The notes below the pieces were generated by a model that had not been told where the DNA came from, did not search any database, and worked only from the letters and a program-made list of their open reading frames with translations. A program made the position numbers and the translations under genes. 52,825 nt of DNA from Hyphomonas sp. BRH_c22 (GTDB lineage: Bacteria > Pseudomonadota > Alphaproteobacteria > Caulobacterales > Hyphomonadaceae), in NCBI RefSeq assembly GCF_000961795.1, contig NZ_LADU01000135.1, positions 1-52,825 on the forward strand, given 5' to 3'. Positions 1 to 8,311 of this stretch are shown one piece after another; position 1 is the stretch's first letter, and each line of letters begins with the position of its first letter.

Positions 1-639
1 CCGGAACAGCGGGCCGGATTTCGTCAGCGCATAGGGGCAGACCGCCGCATAGGCATCCATGGCCTGGCGCACGGCGGGGATCAGCGGCACGATCCGCACC
101 TTGCCGCCCTTGCCGCTGATGCGCAGGCGTTCCGGCGCGGGCAGGTCGGCGCCGGTCAGGTTCAGCGCCTCGGAGATGCGCAGGCCGCCGCCATAGAGCA
201 GGCTCAGCACCGCCGCATCGCGCGCGCCGATCCATGTCTCGCTGTCCGGGTCCGTCTCCGCCTCGAAGATCATGTCCTTGGCCGCCTCGATGGACACCGG
301 CCGGGGCAGGCGCGCCTTGCGCTTTGGCCCCTGCAGGTAGGCGATCTCGGCATTCTCGATCTCATGCGCCCGGCCGAGCCAGCGGTAGAGCGCCTTGATC
401 GACGACAGGAGCCGCGCAATCGAGGCATCCGATAGGCCGTCGCGCCGCCGCTGCGCCAGGTGCGCACGAATGTCCCGCGCCTTCAGGCGGCCCAGCGCCT
501 TCGGCGTCGGTTCCTCGCCAAGATGCACGCGCAGGAAATTGAAGAAGTCCGAGAGGTCGCTGCCATAGGCCTCGACCGTATTGCCCGCCAGTCGGCGCTC
601 ATGCTGCAGATGCGAGAGAAAGGCGGCGAGCGTGTCCAT
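1..639 (-). CDS. xerC: Tyrosine recombinase XerC-like (C-terminal part beyond window)
   Basis: This is a site-specific tyrosine recombinase of the XerC/XerD type, which resolves chromosome dimers at dif with FtsK. The reading frame is open from an ATG at 639 to the first base of the window (213 codons), so the C-terminus is missing. The N-terminal SAM-like core-binding domain (about residues 1-90) and the start of the catalytic domain are visible. The first catalytic Arg lies in the GLRISEAL motif and the catalytic Lys in GKGGKVRIVPL. The HxxR box and the nucleophilic Tyr lie outside the window. XerC is preferred over XerD from the overall pattern, but the two are hard to separate from a partial sequence. 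It is divergent from ktrA. Confidence 0.85.
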   Translation of the reverse strand, partial: MDTLAAFLSHLQHERRLAGNTVEAYGSDLSDFFNFLRVHLGEEPTPKALGRLKARDIRAHLAQRRRDGLSDASIARLLSSIKALYRWLGRAHEIENAEIAYLQGPKRKARLPRPVSIEAAKDMIFEAETDPDSETWIGARDAAVLSLLYGGGLRISEALNLTGADLPAPERLRISGKGGKVRIVPLIPAVRQAMDAYAAVCPYALTKSGPLFR

Positions 640-678
640 CCGGTGCAGAGTGGCAGCGGCGCATTAAGGATGAGTTTC

Positions 679-693
679 GCGCCAATGTGGCGC
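679..693. promoter_or_regulatory. Inverted repeat between xerC and ktrA
   Basis: GCGCC-N5-GGCGC lies in the 168-base divergent gap between the recombinase and ktrA, about 40 bases before the recombinase start. It could be an operator or a small hairpin in the xerC leader. No matching regulator is evident nearby. The rest of the gap shows no clear promoter hexamers. Confidence 0.25.
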
Positions 694-807
694 AGTGTTG
701 CGCGATGCCGGTTTGGTGGTATTTGTGCACCCGAAAATTCAACGGCGCATATTCTTGCGACCAGTATCTGAACGCTCTGCTGACCCAAAACAGATAACGA
801 GAACAGA

Positions 808-1467
808 ATGGCCACTAAAAGCAGAACCGTTGCAATCATCGGATTGGGCTTGTTCGGAACCGTCCTGGCGCGCGAATTGACGCGGATGGGCGACAGGGTT
901 GTTGGACTGGATAGCGACGCAAGCCGCGTGAGCAGTCTGGCCGGTGAAATCGATTCGGCCATGCAGGTTGATGCAAGCGATCTGAAGGCGCTGAAGCAAT
1001 GCGGCCTTGAAGCATGCGACAGCGTCGTCGTTTCCATTGGCGAGAACATGCAGGCCAACATTCTGGCGTCGATGAATGTGCAGGAAATCGGGTGCAAGCA
1101 GATTTGGGTGAAAGCTCAGAGTGAGGCCCATCTCAAGATTCTGACAGCCATCGGAATTCGGGATATTGTTCGGCCCGAACAGGATTTCGGACTGCGGATC
1201 GCGCAGGTCATCCACAATCCCCGCGTCACGGACTATCTGGCCCTCGGCGGGGGACAGTACGTTGCGGAGATAAAGGTGCCGGAGCAGCTGATTGGCCTTT
1301 GTGTGGGAAAGCTCAAGCTCATGCACTTCGATCTGAGATGCTTGGGCGTGTTTCGCTCGGGCGGCCTGCTGGACGCTCAGCTGGACACGATCACGCTTGC
1401 CGCAAACGACAGACTGCTGATCTACGGGAAGCGGCCGGATCTGCGCCGTTTCGCTGACGGGTTCTAA
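808..1467 (+). CDS. ktrA: KtrA/TrkA-type K+ uptake regulatory subunit (RCK protein)
   Basis: This is the cytoplasmic gating ring subunit of a Ktr potassium uptake system. It binds nucleotide and opens or closes the membrane subunit encoded next door. At 219 aa it has the single-RCK length of KtrA, not the double-length TrkA. The N-terminal Rossmann motif GLGLFG is at residues 12-17 with the acidic ribose-binding Asp at residue 35, and a TrkA-C domain occupies about residues 140-219. The ATG at 808 is preceded only by a weak purine stretch. Its stop is six bases before the ktrB start, so the two are surely co-transcribed. Confidence 0.9.
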   Translation: MATKSRTVAIIGLGLFGTVLARELTRMGDRVVGLDSDASRVSSLAGEIDSAMQVDASDLKALKQCGLEACDSVVVSIGENMQANILASMNVQEIGCKQIWVKAQSEAHLKILTAIGIRDIVRPEQDFGLRIAQVIHNPRVTDYLALGGGQYVAEIKVPEQLIGLCVGKLKLMHFDLRCLGVFRSGGLLDAQLDTITLAANDRLLIYGKRPDLRRFADGF

Positions 1468-1473
1468 CCCGCC

Positions 1474-2796
1474 ATGAAGTGGCTTGTGAATTTACCCGCG
1501 CCTGCTTTGCTTGTGCTGGTCTATCTCAGCTGGATCGCCATTGGCGCGGCCTTGCTGATGCTGCCCATTTCATCCACGCACGGCATATCTCTTTCAGACG
1601 CGCTCTTCACGTCAACCTCTGCTGTCACCGTGACCGGGCTGGTTGTTGTCGATACCGGCAGTGCGTACACGATGTTTGGGCAAGGCGTCGTGATGCTCCT
1701 GATCCAGCTGGGCGGCATGGGTCTGATGACATTTGCCGTCATGGTGCTGTCGTCCCTCGGTCTCAGGATAGGCATGACGCATCGGCGCTATCTGCGTGAA
1801 GAAATGGGGCTGGCCTCGTTTTCCGGTCTGATTGACCTGGTCTGGACCATATTCCGCATTGTCCTTGTCTGCGAACTGCTTGGCATGATGCTGATGTCGA
1901 TCGTCTTCGTTCCAGAATTCGGCTGGCGCGAGGGACTCTGGCAGGCGGCGTTCCATTCGATATCGGCCTTCAACAATGCCGGATTCTCTTTGTTCCCCGA
2001 CAGCCTGATGGGGTATGTCGACAATCCGATCATCATCTTCACCGTATCGGTGCAGTTCATTATTGGCGGGCTGGGCTTTGCCGTTTTGTCGGACATTCTC
2101 CTGTTCCGGAAGTGGAGGCGCTTCTCGCTTCATACCCGCCTGATGCTGGTGGGAACGCTGGTGCTGATTTGCGGCACATGCGTGATCTACGGCCTGCTTG
2201 AATGGTCCAATCCCGAGACTTTAGGCGGACTGCATTCACTGCAATCCAAGCTGCAGGCGATCTGGTTTGAATCGGTCACGCCGCGTACGGCGGGCTTCAA
2301 TTCAATGAATACAGCCGGAATGCATGACAGCACCGCCTTGTTCACCATGGTCCTGATGGTGATTGGCGCAGGCAGCACATCAACGGCCGGCGGGATAAAG
2401 GTCACGACAGCGGTGGTGCTGCTGATGGCCACGATCGCCTTCTTCAAGAATTCCGGACGCATGCGGGCCTTTGGATACAGTGTCGGCCTGGAGCAGGGAT
2501 TGAAGGTGATGGCCCTGTTGACGGTCAGCCTGTTCGTTATCCTGATAGGCTTGTTCATTCTTGTTGGAACGCATCATCACATCAACTTTCTGGATGCGGC
2601 CTTTGAGGTGACTTCGGCATTCGGAACGGTCGGTCTCAGCCGCGGTGCCACGGGTGAACTGAATGATATTGGCCGTCTGGTCATATGCACCATCATGTTT
2701 CTGGGGCGCCTTGGGCCGTTGACGCTCGGATTCTTTCTCGCCTCCAAAACGCCCCCACGGGTCAAGTATCCCGAAGGTGAGGTCTATCTCGGCTAG
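1474..2796 (+). CDS. ktrB: KtrB-type potassium transporter membrane subunit (TrkH/KtrB family)
   Basis: This is the ion-translocating subunit of the Ktr system. At 440 aa it fits KtrB. The four pore-loop repeats of the superfamily can be read in order, each with its selectivity-filter Gly: TSAVTVTGL, SAFNNAGFSL, TPRTAGFNSM and SAFGTVGLSRG. After the third repeat comes the small-residue gating loop GAGSTSTAGGIK. Many transmembrane segments surround these. The start codon follows ktrA after six bases without a strong ribosome site, suggesting translational coupling. The gene ends 36 bases before the convergent ycgN-like gene, and no terminator is obvious between them. Confidence 0.93.
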   Translation: MKWLVNLPAPALLVLVYLSWIAIGAALLMLPISSTHGISLSDALFTSTSAVTVTGLVVVDTGSAYTMFGQGVVMLLIQLGGMGLMTFAVMVLSSLGLRIGMTHRRYLREEMGLASFSGLIDLVWTIFRIVLVCELLGMMLMSIVFVPEFGWREGLWQAAFHSISAFNNAGFSLFPDSLMGYVDNPIIIFTVSVQFIIGGLGFAVLSDILLFRKWRRFSLHTRLMLVGTLVLICGTCVIYGLLEWSNPETLGGLHSLQSKLQAIWFESVTPRTAGFNSMNTAGMHDSTALFTMVLMVIGAGSTSTAGGIKVTTAVVLLMATIAFFKNSGRMRAFGYSVGLEQGLKVMALLTVSLFVILIGLFILVGTHHHINFLDAAFEVTSAFGTVGLSRGATGELNDIGRLVICTIMFLGRLGPLTLGFFLASKTPPRVKYPEGEVYLG

Positions 2797-2832
2797 TGAT
2801 TGCGCAGCCGGTTCGCGCGCCTTTGGCGACGC

Positions 2833-3279
2833 TCAGGTCTCGCCTTCCCAATCCACGATAAAGTCTTCCATGTCGTCTTCGAACACGGTGTCTTCGGAGA
2901 CGACCCGTCCCCGTACGGAATGGCCTTCTGTGTGCACGCGTTCGCGGTCGCCGCAGACAAGATAGTGCCAGTCCGGCAGGTCCTTGCCTTCATGAATCAG
3001 GCGATAGGCGCAGGTTGACGGCATCCAGGGCAGTTCCTCGATGGCGGCGGGGGTCAGCTTCACGCAGTCGGGCACTTTCTGCTTGCGATTGGCATAGTCC
3101 GAACACTGGCAGGTGCCGGCATCCAGCAGCGTGCAGTGCAGCCTTGTATAGGCGATTTCGCCGGTGTCCTCGTCTTCCAGTTTCAGCAGGCAGCACTTGG
3201 CGCAGCCGTCACAGAGGGATTCCCACTGGCTGGCATCCATCCTGTCGAGCGGTACGGTTTTCCAGAACGGCTCGCTCAT
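2833..3279 (-). CDS. YcgN/UPF0260 family cysteine-cluster protein
   Basis: A 148-aa member of the YcgN (UPF0260) family, conserved in proteobacteria and of unknown biochemical role. A CDGCAKCC motif near the N-terminus and further Cys residues (CTLLDAGTCQC, DCVKL, TCAYR, VCGD) look like a metal- or cluster-binding set. The start chosen is the ATG at 3279, because it overlaps the stop of the upstream acetyltransferase as ATGA; a start at 3297 is possible but would overlap that gene by 22 bases. It is the last gene of a three-gene operon with two GNAT proteins. Confidence 0.85.
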   Translation of the reverse strand: MSEPFWKTVPLDRMDASQWESLCDGCAKCCLLKLEDEDTGEIAYTRLHCTLLDAGTCQCSDYANRKQKVPDCVKLTPAAIEELPWMPSTCAYRLIHEGKDLPDWHYLVCGDRERVHTEGHSVRGRVVSEDTVFEDDMEDFIVDWEGET

Positions 3280-3557
3280 GCCATCTGCGCCGTCCATGCG
3301 GGCGTCTTCCCGATCAGCGCGGTCGCAAACCAGCAGGATGACGAGACCCTGTCGCCGGCGGCAATCGCATCTTCCAGCGCACGGGTGACCAGGCGCTTGC
3401 CCAGCCCGCGTCCGCCGATCCTCTCCGGCACGATCGTATGCGTAATATGCATGCGGCCGCCTGCCGGGCGCTCATAGGTCAGGTAGGCTTCGGTGCCATC
3501 AATCACGAGGCTGTAGCGGCGCGCCTCGGCATCGTGCGTGATGGTCTCGCCGCTCAT
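3276..3557 (-). CDS. Small GNAT acetyltransferase, YjdJ-like (second of tandem pair)
   Basis: A compact 93-aa GNAT-fold protein of the YjdJ/YidJ-like N-acetyltransferase family. The acetyl-CoA pyrophosphate-binding loop is seen as RIGGRGLGKRLV. The C-terminal part (SSSCWFATALIGKTPAW) matches the position of PLCPFAKAQIAKHPEW in the upstream paralogue, but the PF pair is lost. The ATG at 3557 overlaps the TGA of the paralogue (ATGA) and its own TGA overlaps the next start, so translation is probably coupled across all three genes. The substrate is unknown. It looks like a diverged tandem duplicate. Confidence 0.8.
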   Translation of the reverse strand: MSGETITHDAEARRYSLVIDGTEAYLTYERPAGGRMHITHTIVPERIGGRGLGKRLVTRALEDAIAAGDRVSSSCWFATALIGKTPAWTAQMA

Positions 3558-3841
3558 GCCAGAACGTCCTGCCATTCGGGATGCTTTGCGATCTGTGCCT
3601 TGGCGAAGGGGCAGAGCGGGATGATCTTCACGCCGTTCCTGCGGGCGTCGTCCACGCCGCGCTGCACCAGCGCCACGCCAACGCCCAGGCCGGCCAGCTC
3701 TTTCGGCACGCCGGTATGGTCGATGATGATGCGGCTCGTTCCGGCTTTGGAGAACGTCATCTCCGCCTCATGGCCATTGACCACGGCGACATAGCGTCCG
3801 CCGGTCGGGCCGTCTTCAAGGGTAATTGTGATATCGCTCAT
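3554..3841 (-). CDS. Small GNAT acetyltransferase, YjdJ-like (first of tandem pair)
   Basis: A 95-aa single-domain GNAT protein with the YjdJ-family signatures: a central acetyl-CoA loop GLGVGVALV and the C-terminal PLCPFAKAQIAKHPEW. The ATG at 3841 (MSDITITLEDG) is preferred to the longer frame at 3892, because the longer one would run into the csbD terminator hairpin. It heads the operon GNAT-GNAT-YcgN. The substrate is unknown. The two acetyltransferases share the layout of a short beta-rich N-terminus, the TGG/GGR-type CoA loop and the final PEW/PAW, consistent with tandem duplication. Confidence 0.82.
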   Translation of the reverse strand: MSDITITLEDGPTGGRYVAVVNGHEAEMTFSKAGTSRIIIDHTGVPKELAGLGVGVALVQRGVDDARRNGVKIIPLCPFAKAQIAKHPEWQDVLA

Positions 3842-3894
3842 ATGATAGCTCCGCTTTGGCCGGATATAGGGACGTCCGCCCGGTCGGCGCAAGG

Positions 3895-3917
3895 AAAAGC
3901 CGCCCCACCGGGACGGC
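3895..3917 (-). terminator. Rho-independent terminator after csbD-like gene
   Basis: Read on the minus strand, an eight-pair GC stem (one G-U pair, three-base loop; arms 3899-3906 and 3910-3917) is followed by a run of four T. It lies 37 bases after the csbD-like stop and before the GNAT operon start, so it would separate the two transcription units. Confidence 0.6.
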
Positions 3918-3953
3918 CCTTCAGTCCTAAGTCTTATACCGTTTGTGCGGCAA

Positions 3954-4124
3954 TTACTTCTTGAACTTGTCCTTCACGTCGCCAGCGGCGTCGCGGATAT
4001 TGCCTTCAACCTTGTCGGCCTTGCCTTTCAGCTCAAGCGACTTGTCGCCCGTCATCTTGCCGGCAGTTTCCTTGACGGTACCTTCAGCCTTCTTGGCGGC
4101 GCCCTTGATATGTTCCTTGTCCAT
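3954..4124 (-). CDS. CsbD family stress-response protein
   Basis: A 56-aa, highly charged Lys/Ala/Gly-rich protein with the CsbD pattern (KGAAKKAEGTVKE... GKADKVEGNIRDAAGDVKD). CsbD-like proteins are small, soluble and induced by general stress; their function is not known. The start at 4124 is set by a very strong ribosome site (GGAAAGGAG) eight bases ahead; the frame stays open much further upstream, but that extension is a high-GC artefact. A weak EcfG-like element (CCAACC-N16-CGTT on the minus strand, about 4156-4192) lies upstream and would fit stress control. The gene is monocistronic. Confidence 0.9.
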   Translation of the reverse strand: MDKEHIKGAAKKAEGTVKETAGKMTGDKSLELKGKADKVEGNIRDAAGDVKDKFKK

Positions 4125-4262
4125 GAGAATACTCCTTTCCACCGGTCGCGTTATTACGACCAACCCATCAACGCAGCACGTCAAAAAAGGTTGGATTAAA
4201 TCTCCGAAAGCCGCCGGGGATTTTTCGTGGCCCAGGGTCTTTAAATCGGGTAGGCTGATGCC

Positions 4263-4652
4263 ATGAAAAAGCATCTCGGACCCCACGGGCATGTCTCGCC
4301 CGGCGACATCGTCTCCATCCGGTTTGGCGGTGTGCTGAGGCATTATGGCGTGGCGACCACCAGCGGCACGGTGATTTCGAATTCGCGCAGGCATGATGGC
4401 GTGACCGAGCAGTCGCTGCACGATTTTGCCGATGGCCGGTCGATCAGGGTTCACCGCAATGGCGGCGCCAGCCATCCGATCGCGGCCGAGGCACGGGCGC
4501 GCCGGTCGCTGGGCGCGGCCTATCGTCTGGCGGGTTCCAATTGCGGTGACTTTGTCGGCCATGTCCATCGGCGCAAGCCCACGGTGACGCAGGTCGGCCG
4601 GGCCAGCCTGATGGCGCTTGGCGACCTGATCAGCCAGTCGCGCCACCGCTGA
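4263..4652 (+). CDS. LRAT-domain (permuted NlpC/P60) protein
   Basis: A 129-aa protein with the lecithin:retinol acyltransferase-like fold, a circularly permuted papain-like thiol hydrolase/acyltransferase. The catalytic His is in HYGV (His27) and the nucleophilic Cys in the NCGDF motif (Cys94), matching the NCEHF box of the family. There is no signal peptide or membrane segment, so a cytosolic location is likely. Bacterial members are mostly uncharacterised; acyl transfer or amide/ester hydrolysis on lipids is plausible. It is divergent from csbD across 138 bases and 39 bases ahead of mnmC. Confidence 0.75.
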   Translation: MKKHLGPHGHVSPGDIVSIRFGGVLRHYGVATTSGTVISNSRRHDGVTEQSLHDFADGRSIRVHRNGGASHPIAAEARARRSLGAAYRLAGSNCGDFVGHVHRRKPTVTQVGRASLMALGDLISQSRHR

Positions 4653-4691
4653 AAGGCATCCCGCCGCTGAACGCCTGCGAGTAAATGCACC

Positions 4692-6554
4692 ATGCCGCGT
4701 CTGTTGAACCCTCCCGAGATCGACTGGCGCGAAGACGGCACCCCCGTCGCCCGCGCCCATGACGATGTCTATTTCACCGCCGGGGACGGCCTCGCGGAAT
4801 CCCGCGCAGTGTTTCTCGCCGGGTGTGGCCTGCCCGAAGCCTGGCAGGGCAGGGACGTGTTCACGGTGGCCGAAACCGGCTTTGGCACCGGCCTGAACTT
4901 CCTCGCGCTGTGGCAGCTCTGGGAGACGCACCGCCCGTCACCAAACGCCCGGCTCCACTTTGTCAGTTTTGAAGCCTTCCCGCTGCAGCCCGAAGATGCC
5001 GTCCGGGCGCTTGACAGCTGGGCAGAGCTGGAAGAACTCGCCGCCCTGATGATTGCCCGCTGGCCAGGCCCGGCCAAGGGCGTGCGCCGCATGGTGTGGC
5101 CGGATGCCGGTGTTTCGCTGACCCTGCACCATGGCGACATTCGCGACACCCTGCCTGCCGCGCAGTTTCGCGCGGACGCCTGGTTCCTTGACGGGTTCAG
5201 CCCCGCCAAGAATGAAGAGATGTGGGGGCCGTGGATCTATCCCCAGATCGCCGCCCATTCGGTCCCCGGCGCGCGGCTCGGCACGTTCACGGTGGCCGGC
5301 GCGGTGCGCCGCGGACTGGCCGAGGCCGGGTTCGATGTCACACGCCAGCCCGGCCATGGCCGCAAGCGCGAGCGCCTCGAGGCCACCCTCAACACCCCTT
5401 CACCCCCCTCAACCCCCACGCCCGATCCCCATGCGACCGCCTGTGCGCCCCCCGGCCTCCGCCGCATCGCCATCATCGGCGCAGGCATTGCCGGTGCCTG
5501 CGCAGCCCGCGCCCTGATGGATGCCGGGGCCGAAATCACCGTGTTCGACAAGGCCGATCATCCTGCATCCGGTGCCAGCGGCAATCCGCTCGCCCTGCTG
5601 ATGCCGCGGCTGGATGCAGCCGATACCGTGCAGGCCCGGCTGCTGGTCGATGCCTATATCGCGGCGCGCGATACCTATCGCGGCCTGCCAGGCGTCACCG
5701 AAACGGATGTCCGGCAGATCCCGAAGGACCAGGCGGACACAGACCGTTTCACCAAACTCCTCAACGATCCGCCCCTGCCCCTTGAAGACCTTGAGGCGCT
5801 GCAGGGCGGCGGCCTGCTGCACAAGCGCGCGCTGATCCTGCGGCCCGCCCTGCTGATCCCGGCGCTGCTGGCAGGCGCGACGCTGCGGATGGGAGAGGCG
5901 GCCGAGGTTGATGTCCCGCAGCGCGCGGTGAATGGCGAACGCTTTGACGCCATCATCCTCGCCACGGCGATGGCGGCCGGAAACCTGTTGCCGTGGCTGG
6001 GGCTTGAAGCGCGACTTGGCCAGGTCGAGTGGATCGCAGATGCCCCGGCAGCCGAGCCGGATGCCGTCGCGAGCGGCACCTATGCCCTTGCCGCCGGGAC
6101 AGATCGCCTGTGGGGCGCCACGTTCGAACGCTTTGAAGGCGGCCCGCCAGCCACATCAGACGCTGCGCGGGCGGAAAATGCCGAAGGGCTGGAAACCCTG
6201 TCGCCCTGGTGGGTCCGCGAAGCGCGCGAGTACGCCGCGACGTCCCGCTCCGGGCTGCGTGCAACGACGGCTGACCGCCTGCCGCTGATCGGCGCCGTGC
6301 AGGATCATTCAGCGGCGCTGGAAGTTTTCGGCGGAGTCAGAAAAGGGCGCCCTGCGGATGCGGACGCCCCTCAATTACCGGGCATTTACATGGTGAATGG
6401 CTTTGGCGCGCGCGGCTTTACATGGGGGCCCTGGGCGGGTGACATTCTGGCGGCCCAGCTGATGGGCGGGCCCGCCCCGGCGGAGGCTGCTGCCCTTGTG
6501 GCAGTCAGCCCGATGCGCCTTATCCTGCGCGCCCTGAAGCGGGGCGAAGCTTAG
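4692..6554 (+). CDS. mnmC: Bifunctional tRNA U34 modification enzyme MnmC (MnmD-MnmC fusion)
   Basis: This enzyme completes mnm5(s2)U at the wobble position of tRNA. The FAD-dependent C-terminal domain removes the carboxymethyl group and the N-terminal domain methylates the resulting aminomethyl group with SAM. At 620 aa it is a full fusion. The methyltransferase occupies about residues 1-230, with the SAM loop ETGFGTGLN near residue 62 and [13 protein letters not shown] near 163. A Pro/Thr-rich linker follows. The FAD-binding [13 protein letters not shown] motif begins near residue 259, and the C-terminus carries [13 protein letters not shown]. The gene ends four bases into the convergent small membrane gene. 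Confidence 0.93.
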   Translation: MPRLLNPPEIDWREDGTPVARAHDDVYFTAGDGLAESRAVFLAGCGLPEAWQGRDVFTVAETGFGTGLNFLALWQLWETHRPSPNARLHFVSFEAFPLQPEDAVRALDSWAELEELAALMIARWPGPAKGVRRMVWPDAGVSLTLHHGDIRDTLPAAQFRADAWFLDGFSPAKNEEMWGPWIYPQIAAHSVPGARLGTFTVAGAVRRGLAEAGFDVTRQPGHGRKRERLEATLNTPSPPSTPTPDPHATACAPPGLRRIAIIGAGIAGACAARALMDAGAEITVFDKADHPASGASGNPLALLMPRLDAADTVQARLLVDAYIAARDTYRGLPGVTETDVRQIPKDQADTDRFTKLLNDPPLPLEDLEALQGGGLLHKRALILRPALLIPALLAGATLRMGEAAEVDVPQRAVNGERFDAIILATAMAAGNLLPWLGLEARLGQVEWIADAPAAEPDAVASGTYALAAGTDRLWGATFERFEGGPPATSDAARAENAEGLETLSPWWVREAREYAATSRSGLRATTADRLPLIGAVQDHSAALEVFGGVRKGRPADADAPQLPGIYMVNGFGARGFTWGPWAGDILAAQLMGGPAPAEAAALVAVSPMRLILRALKRGEA

Positions 6555-6736
6555 GCGGCCCTGACGAAGGACAGTTGTAGGCCGCCATTCTCGTGCGGTG
6601 CGAGTGTCATTTCCAGTCCGCCCATCTCGAGTGCCATCCCGCCGTGCAGGCTGGCAATGGCCACAATGGCCAGGAGGATAAGGGTGGCTACGCCTCCGAG
6701 CAGCCAGTTATTGTAAAGTAGAGTCCCCTTGCTCAT
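6551..6736 (-). CDS. Small membrane protein at the end of the psp operon
   Basis: A 61-aa protein of unknown function with one transmembrane helix (about residues 11-28) and a short polar tail containing two similar stretches ([12 protein letters not shown] and NGGLQLSF). The ATG at 6736 follows a GGA purine patch. It lies 46 bases after pspC in the same direction and no terminator intervenes, so it is probably the last gene of the psp operon. It overlaps the end of mnmC by four bases. The homology of the tail cannot be judged by eye. Confidence 0.65.
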   Translation of the reverse strand: MSKGTLLYNNWLLGGVATLILLAIVAIASLHGGMALEMGGLEMTLAPHENGGLQLSFVRAA

Positions 6737-6782
6737 CGGTCCGTTCCTTTGTCGGGTTTGATGGTGGTTTCAGGTTATGGGT

Positions 6783-7214
6783 CTAGTTGCCGCGTTCCAG
6801 GTCGCGGAATTCCTTGCGCAGGCGCCACTCGTCTGACGTGACCTTGCGCTCGATGGATTGCAGGCGCTCGTCGAGGTCCATGAAGGTGTACTTCAGGTGG
6901 CCGAACGTGGCCCGGGGGCGGTCCGATACACCGCGCCAGAAGGCATCTTCCTCAGGAGAGATGGCGTTGCGGCCCAAAGGCGTGCGCGGCGTGATCATCC
7001 AGACGGTCATGTAGATGATGATGGAAAGCGGCCCGAGCATGAAGATCGTGGCGAGCACGAACAGGATACGGACTAGGATGGGTTCCCAGCCGAAGCGCTC
7101 GGCCAGACCGCCACACACACCGGCAATAACCTTGTCATTGCGCGAGCGGTAATAGCGTTTCGGGTTGGGAGACCGGTATTCCGCGCTGTCCTGGTCTGAA
7201 TAATGGCGGGTCAT
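6783..7214 (-). CDS. pspC: Phage shock protein C (PspC)
   Basis: An inner-membrane envelope-stress sensor of the Psp response; with PspB it relieves PspA inhibition of PspF. At 143 aa, the PspC domain starts near residue 22 with RNDKVIAGVCGGLAERFGW. A hydrophobic stretch (LVRILFVLATIFMLGPLSIIIYMTVWMI, quoted in part) follows, then a C-terminal coiled-coil-like region (LDERLQSIERKVTSDEWRLR). It lies 12 bases downstream of pspB, with AAGGA ahead of the start. Confidence 0.93.
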   Translation of the reverse strand: MTRHYSDQDSAEYRSPNPKRYYRSRNDKVIAGVCGGLAERFGWEPILVRILFVLATIFMLGPLSIIIYMTVWMITPRTPLGRNAISPEEDAFWRGVSDRPRATFGHLKYTFMDLDERLQSIERKVTSDEWRLRKEFRDLERGN

Positions 7215-7226
7215 GGTGATGTGTCC

Positions 7227-7490
7227 TTAATCGTCGAAGGTTGAACGGGGGCGGCGCGGTGGGCTTGCGCGCTCCCGTGTGTGGTCGTCGCTTTGGTCCA
7301 GAAGGGCTTCGAGCGTTTCCAGCCGGCGTTCCATTGCCTTGGCTGAGCGCCAGAGGTCTTCCAGCATGCGTTCGTCATCCGGCTGGAGTGTCTTCTGCCG
7401 GCGCCACTGGGAAATATAGTGAAGCATCATTCCCGGCAGGAAGACGAAGATGCTGAGGATGGCAACGAGGGCTATGACGCCTTCATCCAT
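7227..7490 (-). CDS. pspB: Phage shock protein B (PspB)
   Basis: An 87-aa membrane protein with an N-terminal transmembrane helix (residues 5-25) followed by a cytoplasmic leucine-zipper-like segment (MLEDLWRSAKAMERRLETLEALLD), the typical PspB layout. PspB and PspC form the stress-sensing membrane pair. The ATG at 7490 lies three bases after the stop of the 31-codon gene and is served by GGGAGGG inside that gene, so translation is coupled. The C-terminus is extended by an Arg/Pro-rich tail. Confidence 0.85.
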   Translation of the reverse strand: MDEGVIALVAILSIFVFLPGMMLHYISQWRRQKTLQPDDERMLEDLWRSAKAMERRLETLEALLDQSDDHTRERASPPRRPRSTFDD

Positions 7491-7493
7491 GGC

Positions 7494-7589
7494 TTAGCCC
7501 TCCCGCCGTTCGGCGCGGGCCTGGGCGATCAGCCCGGGTGTGCAGATCACTGTCAGGAAACCGAACAGGCAGATGAGTGAGAACAGCAT
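7494..7589 (-). CDS. 31-aa membrane microprotein between pspA and pspB
   Basis: A 31-codon open frame (MLFSLICLFGFLTVIC... RAERREG) fills the gap between pspA and pspB. It begins three bases after the pspA stop with a strong site (GGAGG, eight bases ahead) that lies in the pspA end, and itself carries the pspB ribosome site. The product would be one hydrophobic helix (residues 1-24) with a positively charged end, a typical small membrane protein. No family is recognised. Position and ribosome sites argue that it is translated; the alternative is a leader serving only to couple pspA and pspB. Confidence 0.6.
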   Translation of the reverse strand: MLFSLICLFGFLTVICTPGLIAQARAERREG

Positions 7590-7592
7590 CTA

Positions 7593-8279
7593 TCAGGCCT
7601 CCGACTTGGAAGTCTTGGCGGCGGACTTGGAACGCTTGGCTTTCAGGGCTTCGAGTTCCTTCTCGACACTCTCGTTCTGCTCAAGCGCGGCGAACTCGGC
7701 TTCGAGGGTCGGCTCGCGGCCCTTGATCGTGTCCGCATAGGCTTCCATTTCGTCAACCTTGCGCTCGATCGTGTTGTAGCGGGCGAGGGCATCGTCAACC
7801 CGGCCGTCATAGACCTGGCTGCGGACGCGGATGCGCTGTTCGGCGGCTTCACGGCGCATCATCAGCGAGCGGTGCTTGGCCTTGGCTTCGTCCAGCTTGG
7901 CCTGCAGTTTGCCGAGATCGTCCTGGCGCTTTTCGAAGGCTTCCTCAGCGGCGTTCATGGCCGCCTTGCGGCGGGTGATCTCGCCTTCGGCTTTCTGCTT
8001 GGCGATCAGGGCGCCACGGGCCAGGTCTTCACGACCCTTGTCGATGGCCAGTTCGGCCTTGGCAGCCCATTCGTCGCGGGCGGACGTGAAGTGGACGATT
8101 TCGCGTTCCATTTCCTTCTTGTCGGCCATGGCGCGGGCGGCGGCGGTGCGCACTTCGACCAGCGTGTCTTCCATTTCCTGGATGATCAGGCGGGCAATTT
8201 TTTCCGGGTTTTCAGCACCGTCCAGCATCGCGTTGATGTTGGAGTTGATGATGTCACCGAGGCGGGAGAAGAGACCCAT
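7593..8279 (-). CDS. pspA: Phage shock protein A (PspA/IM30 family)
   Basis: This 228-aa ESCRT-III-like protein is the central effector of the Psp response. It binds and inhibits PspF in the unstressed cell, and oligomerises on damaged inner membrane to keep the proton-motive force. It begins MGLFSRLGDIINSNINAMLDGAENPEK, with the N-terminal amphipathic helix typical of PspA. It is almost wholly helical coiled coil after that, with a Lys/Ser-rich C-terminal tail (SKSAAKTSKSEA). The start is preceded by AAAGGA. It is the second gene of the operon driven from the sigma-54 promoter at 8504-8520. Confidence 0.95.
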   Translation of the reverse strand: MGLFSRLGDIINSNINAMLDGAENPEKIARLIIQEMEDTLVEVRTAAARAMADKKEMEREIVHFTSARDEWAAKAELAIDKGREDLARGALIAKQKAEGEITRRKAAMNAAEEAFEKRQDDLGKLQAKLDEAKAKHRSLMMRREAAEQRIRVRSQVYDGRVDDALARYNTIERKVDEMEAYADTIKGREPTLEAEFAALEQNESVEKELEALKAKRSKSAAKTSKSEA

Positions 8280-8311
8280 GGGGTATCCTTTCTTGTTTGA
8301 CTGGGAGGGGG

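Noticed and set aside
4156..4192. EcfG promoter for csbD
   Set aside because: CCAACC in place of GGAACC makes the -35 too weak to call, though the spacing to CGTT is right.
4125..4931. Long minus-strand extension of the csbD-like frame
   Set aside because: It runs antisense through the LRAT-domain and mnmC genes with no family sequence; the strong ribosome site is at the short start.
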